Source of the DNA: Pseudomonas sp. GV085
Lineage (GTDB): Bacteria > Pseudomonadota > Gammaproteobacteria > Pseudomonadales > Pseudomonadaceae
DNA: 64,000 bases
Assembly: GCF_003050925.1 (NCBI RefSeq)
Contig: NZ_QAOV01000010.1
Coordinates: forward strand, 1-64,000
Direction: 5' to 3'
The notes under the pieces are model-generated. The model worked only from the letters and a program-made list of their open reading frames with translations, made no database searches and was not told the DNA's origin. Positions 59,101-64,000 of this stretch are shown here, piece after piece (the first letter of the stretch is position 1; every line of letters begins with the position of its first letter). The translations under genes were made by a program, and so were the position numbers.

Positions 59101-59799
59101 TTAGAACTTGTAACCCAGACCCACCATGTAGATGAACGGGTCTACATCGACGTCCACACGTGCCCGGGTACCTGGGGCAATCGAGTTGTTCTCGACAGTG
59201 GCGCGGGTATCGATGTCGATGTAGCGCACCTGGGCGTTGATCATGATGTTGTCGGTCAGCATGTAGTCAGCACCGACTTGCCACGCCAGGCCCCAGGAGT
59301 TTTCCGCCTTGAAGTTGCTGAAACCGGCGGACTGCGCTTGGCTGCCAACGTGTTCATCGTAGATATAGGTGTAGTTGATGCCGCCGCCGACGTACGGCTG
59401 GAAGGCCGACTTCGGATCCAGCGGGTAGTACACCAGGCTCAAGGTTGGCGGCAGCTGCTTGAGGGTGCCGAGTTTGCCGTTGGCCGCGCTCAGGGCCGTG
59501 CCCTTGAGTTTCACGTCATGCTCGAACGGTGTGGCCGCCAGCAGCTCGATACCCAGGTGGTTGGTGAGCATGTAGGCGAAGTTCAGGCCCAGTTGTGTGT
59601 CGCTGCTCATGGTTGCCTTGCCGCCCAGGTCGGCACCTGCGAGCGGGCCTTGATCAACCTTGACGCTGGAGCTGTCAGCCTCGGGGTTGACGGTGATTGC
59701 ACCAGCGCGAATGAGAATATCGCCGGCCTCGAAGGCGTGGGCGAGCGGGGCTGCGAGCGCGAGGGCAACCAGCGAAGCGCTGAGCATGGACTTGTTCAT
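59101..59799 (-). CDS. oprG: OmpW-family outer-membrane protein OprG
   Basis: A 232-residue eight-stranded outer-membrane barrel. The signal peptide (MNKSMLSASLVALALAAPLA, cut after HA) is followed by FEAGDILIRAGAITVNP. The last strand ends VGLGYKF with the C-terminal Phe that BamA recognises. OmpW/OprG barrels let small hydrophobic molecules or small amino acids cross the outer membrane. In P. aeruginosa oprG expression rises without oxygen. A candidate ANR box lies upstream (59865-59878). The gene converges with the SDR pair across a shared terminator. Confidence 0.91.
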   Translation of the reverse strand: MNKSMLSASLVALALAAPLAHAFEAGDILIRAGAITVNPEADSSSVKVDQGPLAGADLGGKATMSSDTQLGLNFAYMLTNHLGIELLAATPFEHDVKLKGTALSAANGKLGTLKQLPPTLSLVYYPLDPKSAFQPYVGGGINYTYIYDEHVGSQAQSAGFSNFKAENSWGLAWQVGADYMLTDNIMINAQVRYIDIDTRATVENNSIAPGTRARVDVDVDPFIYMVGLGYKF

Positions 59800-59864
59800 G
59801 GGGGCTCCAGAGGACGTTAAAAATGTTCGATGTCCAATGGTAAGGTGCCTAACGAATCGGTCTT

Positions 59865-59878
59865 TTGATGCAACTCAA
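59865..59878 (-). promoter_or_regulatory. Candidate ANR/FNR box upstream of oprG
   Basis: TTGAT-GCAA-CTCAA differs from the ANR/FNR consensus TTGAT-N4-ATCAA at one base. Its centre is 72 bases from the oprG ATG. With a -10-like TACCAT (minus strand, 59840-59835) it would lie near -42, the class II activator position. Confidence 0.55.
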
Positions 59879-59953
59879 GGAAAGTGCTAAGGAGTGGATT
59901 TTGTAGCGATTTCGATGGCCCCTTTGCGAGCAGGTTCGCAGGTCCTGTGCCTG

Positions 59954-62647
59954 TCAGGCGATTGGGCCTCGCGGGTAGCGCTTGAGCTTTTCGATCAGCT
60001 CATTGCCCGGGATCGGACGATCGAACAGGTAGCCCTGGCCGACGTCGCAGCGGTGACGGCGCAGAAACGACAACTGCTCGGCGGTTTCGATGCCTTCAGC
60101 CACGACCTTGAGTTTCAGGTTGTGCGCCATGGCGATCACCGCGGAGGTGATTTCCATGTCGTCCTGGTTGTCCGGGATTTCGTGGATGAAGCTTCGGTCG
60201 ATCTTGATGATGTCGATGGGGAATTTTTTCAAGTAGCTGAGCGACGAGTAACCGGTGCCGAAGTCGTCCATGGCCAGGGTCAGGCCCAGGCGCTTGAGTT
60301 GCTCGAGTTGCAAGTGGGTGTCTTCGGTGGCTTCCAGCAGCAGGCCTTCGGTCAGCTCCAGCTCCAGTAAATGAGCTGGAAGGGCTTCTTCCTTGAGGAT
60401 GTTGGCAATGGAGGCCACCAGGTCCGGATCGGAAAACTGCTTGGGCGACAGGTTGATCGCCACTTGCAGGTTGCCCAGGCCGGCGACGGTCAGCGCTTTG
60501 CTCATGCGGCAGGCCTGGCGGGCGATCCATTTGCCGATCGGAATGATCAGCCCGGTTTCTTCGGCGACGCTGATGAACTGATCCGGACGGATCATGCCCT
60601 TTTCCGGATGGTCCCAGCGCAGCAGTGCTTCCATGCCCAGCAGGCGACCGCTGCGCAGGCACAGCTTGGGCTGATAGAACACGTCGAGCTCGTTCTGGGT
60701 CAGGGCGCGGCGCAGGTTGTTCTCGACGAACAGCTTGTAGCTGGCCTCGGCGTTCAGCGCTTCGGTGAACACTTGCACCTGGTGTTTGCCGTTGGCCTTG
60801 GCCTTGTGCAGCGCCAACCCGGCGTTGCGCATCAGGGTTTGCGGGTCGCGCCCGTGCAGCGGCGCGCAGGCCAGGCCCACGGAGCCGGTGACGCTGATCA
60901 ACTGGTTGTCGACGAACATCGGTTTGTCGAGGGTCGCCAGCAACTGGTTGGCCACTTGCTGGCCTACCGTGAGGTCGCTGTTGTCCAGCAATACGGCGAA
61001 TTCGTTACTGGCGAATCGCGCCAGGCTGCCGCTCGGAACCAGGCTGTTGCGCAGGCGCCGGGCGAGGCTGATCAGCAGCTTGTCGCCAGTCTGGTGGCCA
61101 AGGCTGTCATTGATCCGCTTGAAGTTATCGATGTCCACCAGCAACAGGCTGATTGGCGCATCGCTGTCCCGGGCGAAGCGTTCATCGAGGTTACGAATGA
61201 AGGCCGGGCGGTTGCCGAGATTGGTCAGGTTGTCGGTGTAGGCCAGGCGCTCGATACGTTGCTGAGCGAGCTTGTTCTGGGTGATGTCTTCGTAGATGCC
61301 GATGTAGTGGGTCAGCTCGCGGTTGTCGCCGTATACCTTGGAGATCGACAACTGGCCCCAATAGGGTTCGAGGTTTTTCCGGCGGCTCTTGAATTCGCCC
61401 TGCCAACTGTTGCTCTTGGCCAACGCCGAAGGCGCGTCGAACAGCAGTTCGCTGAGGTTCTCCAGGGCTGGTAGTTCTGACAGGCGCTGACCGTGCACTT
61501 CTTCGGTGGAATATTGGGTGATCGCGGTGAAGCTCGGGTTGACGTATTCCACCACGCCGTCGCAGTTGACCAGCAGAAAGGCGTTGGCACTTTGTTCGAC
61601 CGCACGCTGGAACAGGTGCAGGGCGCTGGTGGCGGTTCGCCGGTTGTGGTTGCTGATGACCTGGGCAAACTGGTCCGCCAGTTCTCCGGCGAAGGCGATT
61701 TCATCCGACTGCCAGGCGCGGGTCGCGCCGGTCTGCTCCAGGCACAAAACGCCGACCACCTGGCCATCGACGCGGATGCTGGCGTCAAGCATTGCGTTGA
61801 CGTCGCGTGGGCGCAGGCTTTCGGCCATCTCCCGGGTGCGCGGGTCGCGCATGGCGTTATGTGCGTCGATGGCGCGGCCGGTGTGCAGGGCGTCGAGGTA
61901 ATCGGGGAAAACGCTGACGTCGATCGGTTGCGGCAGCAGGTATTCCTGATTCGTGCGGTGATAGGCCGAGATCGGCACCAGCCTCGAGCCTTCGAGGTGC
62001 CACAGGCTGGCGCAGTCGATTTCGTAAATATCGCAGGCGCTGCGGGTGATCAGCTCGGCGGCTTCCAGCAAGGAATTATTGCTGCTGTAGCGTTGACGGG
62101 TGAGCAGCAGGATCAGGTCCTGCTGGGCACGCGCCCGGTCCAGATGCAGCAATTGCTCCTGCTGGGCACGTTGATTGAGTTCCAGGGCGATTTGCAGGCG
62201 CGAGTTCTGGGTTTCCAGATCCAGGGCCGGTTGCAGCGGGTCATCCTCGAACAGGCCGTCAATGACCAACAGGTAGCCGCGCAACAGGTGACGATTGTGT
62301 TGTTTGTAGGCTTCGCCCAGTTCCAGCAGATTCAGGGAGCCCGAGGCGGTGTGCAGGGTGTAGCGGATCAGGTAATGCGGGCTTTCAGTCAGCTGCTGCT
62401 GGACCGCGTCGTGCAGTTGATAGCGCGCTTGCGGTTCCATCAGGCTGGCGTAGGGCGAGCCCACCAGCGCACACAACTCGACGGCTGGCAGACCGAACTG
62501 GCGTTCGCAATTGGGATCGAGAAACAGCAGCGCCCAGCTGGGTTCATTAAGCCGTTCGAAACGCAGCATGCCGAGCCGCGAGGGCACAGGCAACTGCGTC
62601 ACTACCTCGGCCACCATACGGCTGGCGGCATCGGGTTGGCTTTTCAT
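59954..62647 (-). CDS. PAS-GAF-PAS-GGDEF-EAL protein, probable c-di-GMP phosphodiesterase
   Basis: An 897-residue signalling protein without membrane segments. Domains in order: PAS-like (about 20-130), a coiled coil (about 145-180), GAF (about 190-335), PAS (345-460, with PAC residues YIGIYEDITQ), GGDEF (465-630) and EAL (640-890). The GGDEF site is ASNEF (546-550), so diguanylate cyclase activity is unlikely. EAL residues are complete: EALLRW (673-678), INLSPKQF, ELTEGLL, DDFGTGYSS (794-802), KIDRSF and EGIETAEQ. It should therefore cleave c-di-GMP, perhaps with GTP binding at the inactive GGDEF as a control. Start ATG 62647 has no clear Shine-Dalgarno; ATG 62617 (ten codons later) is an option. 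Confidence 0.88.
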   Translation of the reverse strand: MKSQPDAASRMVAEVVTQLPVPSRLGMLRFERLNEPSWALLFLDPNCERQFGLPAVELCALVGSPYASLMEPQARYQLHDAVQQQLTESPHYLIRYTLHTASGSLNLLELGEAYKQHNRHLLRGYLLVIDGLFEDDPLQPALDLETQNSRLQIALELNQRAQQEQLLHLDRARAQQDLILLLTRQRYSSNNSLLEAAELITRSACDIYEIDCASLWHLEGSRLVPISAYHRTNQEYLLPQPIDVSVFPDYLDALHTGRAIDAHNAMRDPRTREMAESLRPRDVNAMLDASIRVDGQVVGVLCLEQTGATRAWQSDEIAFAGELADQFAQVISNHNRRTATSALHLFQRAVEQSANAFLLVNCDGVVEYVNPSFTAITQYSTEEVHGQRLSELPALENLSELLFDAPSALAKSNSWQGEFKSRRKNLEPYWGQLSISKVYGDNRELTHYIGIYEDITQNKLAQQRIERLAYTDNLTNLGNRPAFIRNLDERFARDSDAPISLLLVDIDNFKRINDSLGHQTGDKLLISLARRLRNSLVPSGSLARFASNEFAVLLDNSDLTVGQQVANQLLATLDKPMFVDNQLISVTGSVGLACAPLHGRDPQTLMRNAGLALHKAKANGKHQVQVFTEALNAEASYKLFVENNLRRALTQNELDVFYQPKLCLRSGRLLGMEALLRWDHPEKGMIRPDQFISVAEETGLIIPIGKWIARQACRMSKALTVAGLGNLQVAINLSPKQFSDPDLVASIANILKEEALPAHLLELELTEGLLLEATEDTHLQLEQLKRLGLTLAMDDFGTGYSSLSYLKKFPIDIIKIDRSFIHEIPDNQDDMEITSAVIAMAHNLKLKVVAEGIETAEQLSFLRRHRCDVGQGYLFDRPIPGNELIEKLKRYPRGPIA

Positions 62648-62881
62648 GGAGGGAAACTCGCTTCGAATGTGCTGAACGCGCTGGGCTCTCGCCCTCTTTA
62701 CTGTTGCCTGCGGCAAGGTTGCATCATTGCGGCACCGACTGACAAGAGAGATGAAGGCCAAGTGCTATAAGAATATGTCGGCAGGCGACGGGATTTCTTC
62801 AGTCGGTGGAAAAAAGTAATGCTGTTCGCCGAAAAGTCGCAGTTTTGCACGTGTTGCCAATGGCTGCGATCTGTTTCCGCG

Positions 62882-64000
62882 TCAGCGAATCGGGATGCCA
62901 ATGGACTGCAAAAGCTTGCCCTCCCGGTCGTGGAAATTCACCTGAAGCCGCCGAGCCTCGACGACCATGTGTGAAAAGTTATCCTGGCTGATCACGCCGC
63001 TGGTCAGTTCATGTCGATAGTCGCCAGCGGCGGTGCAGACCAGGGGTTGATCAAGGGTGAACGTGGCGGCCGTGGCATAGGGCAGCATTCTGCTGTTGCA
63101 CAGCGGTGACGAGACGACGGTGTGGACTTCGAAGTCCGGGTCCTCGCTGTAGGTCAGCCGACTGGTCAGCGAGCCGTGAACATCACCGGAAATGAACACG
63201 ACGTTCTTGATGCGGTGTGTGCGAATGGTCTCCAGCAACCGTAGCCGTTGTTCCGGGAAGGCTTGCCAGGCGTCATCATCCGAGCGTTTTTGGTCAGGGT
63301 AGAACATGACGCTGGTGACCACGAACTTGACCCGCGCCGGGGTGTGGATCAGCCAGTCGCACAAGGTCTGCTCCTGGTCTGCGTCGAGAATGCGGCGGTC
63401 AGTGGCCGACAGATTGCGTCGGGTTCGACTGTCGGTCACAAACCATTCGATATCACCTTCAGTAAATTGATACCAGTATTTGTCCAGTCGTTTATTTATA
63501 AGTCCATCATTGGTGAGTGCATGAGCTGGACTATGGCTGGCCTGATACAACTCATAGGCCCTGATTGCGTTTGCATATAAGTAGTCATCGGACTTTCTCT
63601 TGTTGGCGGGCCAGTTGTCTTCTATTTCATGGTCGTCAAGGATCATGTAAGTGGGCAGACTGGACATTAGTCTGGCGATATTAACCTGCGAAAACGCCAC
63701 GCGATATTTTTGCAGGATTTCCTTGAGCTTCCGATCGGGGGCGACGATGTTCAAATCATCGACATAGATTTGGTCCCCTGTCATCACCTGCGCACTGACG
63801 GGAGGACTGGCGTGCTCCACCAGGCGTGAAATTGAAGCGAAGATTCTGTCGCCCAATTGAGGGGCCCATGCAATGCCGGCGGTCATGCGCAAGTATCGAC
63901 AGGAACCGACAATGTAGGCCCTTGGCAGACTGGCCTGGCTGGAACGGGTACGAAAGTGATAAACCTGCCGTGGCCATTGCAGCGGCAGTTCCTTCACCGT
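62882..64000 (-). CDS. PhoD-like metallophosphatase (partial, 5' end beyond window)
   Basis: The last 372 codons of a gene read on the minus strand whose beginning lies past 64000. Metal-binding motifs of the PhoD phosphodiesterase fold are seen: SCRY near the visible start, MTGDQIYVDD, LDDHEIEDNW and ISGDVHGSLTSRL. VTDSRTRRN also fits the family. Such enzymes are phosphodiesterases or alkaline phosphatases; no signal can be judged because the N-terminus is missing. The section covered by 63440-63740 is more AT-rich than the flanks. The space to the GGDEF-EAL gene (62648-62881) holds no other gene that I can support. Confidence 0.83.
   Translation of the reverse strand, partial: TVKELPLQWPRQVYHFRTRSSQASLPRAYIVGSCRYLRMTAGIAWAPQLGDRIFASISRLVEHASPPVSAQVMTGDQIYVDDLNIVAPDRKLKEILQKYRVAFSQVNIARLMSSLPTYMILDDHEIEDNWPANKRKSDDYLYANAIRAYELYQASHSPAHALTNDGLINKRLDKYWYQFTEGDIEWFVTDSRTRRNLSATDRRILDADQEQTLCDWLIHTPARVKFVVTSVMFYPDQKRSDDDAWQAFPEQRLRLLETIRTHRIKNVVFISGDVHGSLTSRLTYSEDPDFEVHTVVSSPLCNSRMLPYATAATFTLDQPLVCTAAGDYRHELTSGVISQDNFSHMVVEARRLQVNFHDREGKLLQSIGIPIR

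Noticed and set aside
59926..59950. REP-like stretch GCGAGCAGGTTCGCAGG between oprG and the GGDEF-EAL gene
   Set aside because: Too short and too diverged from the REP core to call; may be a decayed copy.

Overview
The window is a chromosomal segment of a Pseudomonas, most likely of the P. fluorescens group. Four things support this: the protein sequences, the gene order (rrn end, birA, coaX, tRNA cluster, secE, nusG, the L11/rpoBC, str, S10, spc and alpha clusters, then katA, ferritin, uvrA, ssb), the frequent non-ATG starts, and several intergenic repeats of the GTAGGAGCGAGC...CTCGC type that are abundant in that group. No recombinase, transposase, phage gene, CRISPR array or conjugation gene was seen.

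Region 1 (1-3320) holds the 3' end of a 23S rRNA gene, a 5S rRNA gene with its terminator, the birA-coaX-SPOR operon, and tRNA genes for Tyr, Gly, Thr and Trp. The tuf gene that other pseudomonads carry between tRNA-Thr and tRNA-Trp is absent, so the only tuf here is the one after fusA.

Region 2 (3366-33607) is the transcription and translation superlocus: secE-nusG; rplKAJL-rpoBC; rpsL-rpsG-fusA-tuf; rpsJ-rplCDWB-rpsS-rplV-rpsC-rplP-rpmC-rpsQ; rplNXE-rpsN-rpsH-rplFR-rpsE-rpmD-rplO-secY-rpmJ; rpsMKD-rpoA-rplQ. Short gaps and overlaps show operon structure. Terminators followed by candidate sigma-70 promoters mark internal transcription borders. One of these borders splits the spc operon between rpsN and rpsH. 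The small genes rpmD and rpmJ are both present.

Region 3 (33845-41044) is conserved stress and DNA repair: katA, a non-heme-type bacterial ferritin (FtnA-like), uvrA, a YajR-like MFS transporter and ssb.

Region 4 (41208-64000) is more variable. It holds an RclR-like AraC regulator convergent with a DUF417 (RclC-like) membrane protein; a GlxA-type regulator divergent from an isochorismatase-fold hydrolase; a two-gene operon of a DUF3182 (ATP-grasp-like) protein and an alpha/beta hydrolase; the ybhN-clsB-ybhP-type lipid operon; a degraded MFS transporter fragment; a large MscS-family channel; the Lhr helicase; two overlapping nucleotide-sugar SDR genes next to oprG; a PAS-GAF-PAS-GGDEF-EAL protein with a degenerate GGDEF site; and the 3' part of a PhoD-like phosphatase that runs off the window. 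REP/REPIN elements sit in most of the intergenic spaces of this region, and one supplies the stop codon of lhr.

The window is mostly core genome. The least-explained candidates for new biology are the DUF3182/hydrolase pair with a possible sigma-54 promoter, the RclR/RclC pair without RclA/RclB, and the internal terminator-promoter junctions in the ribosomal operons.
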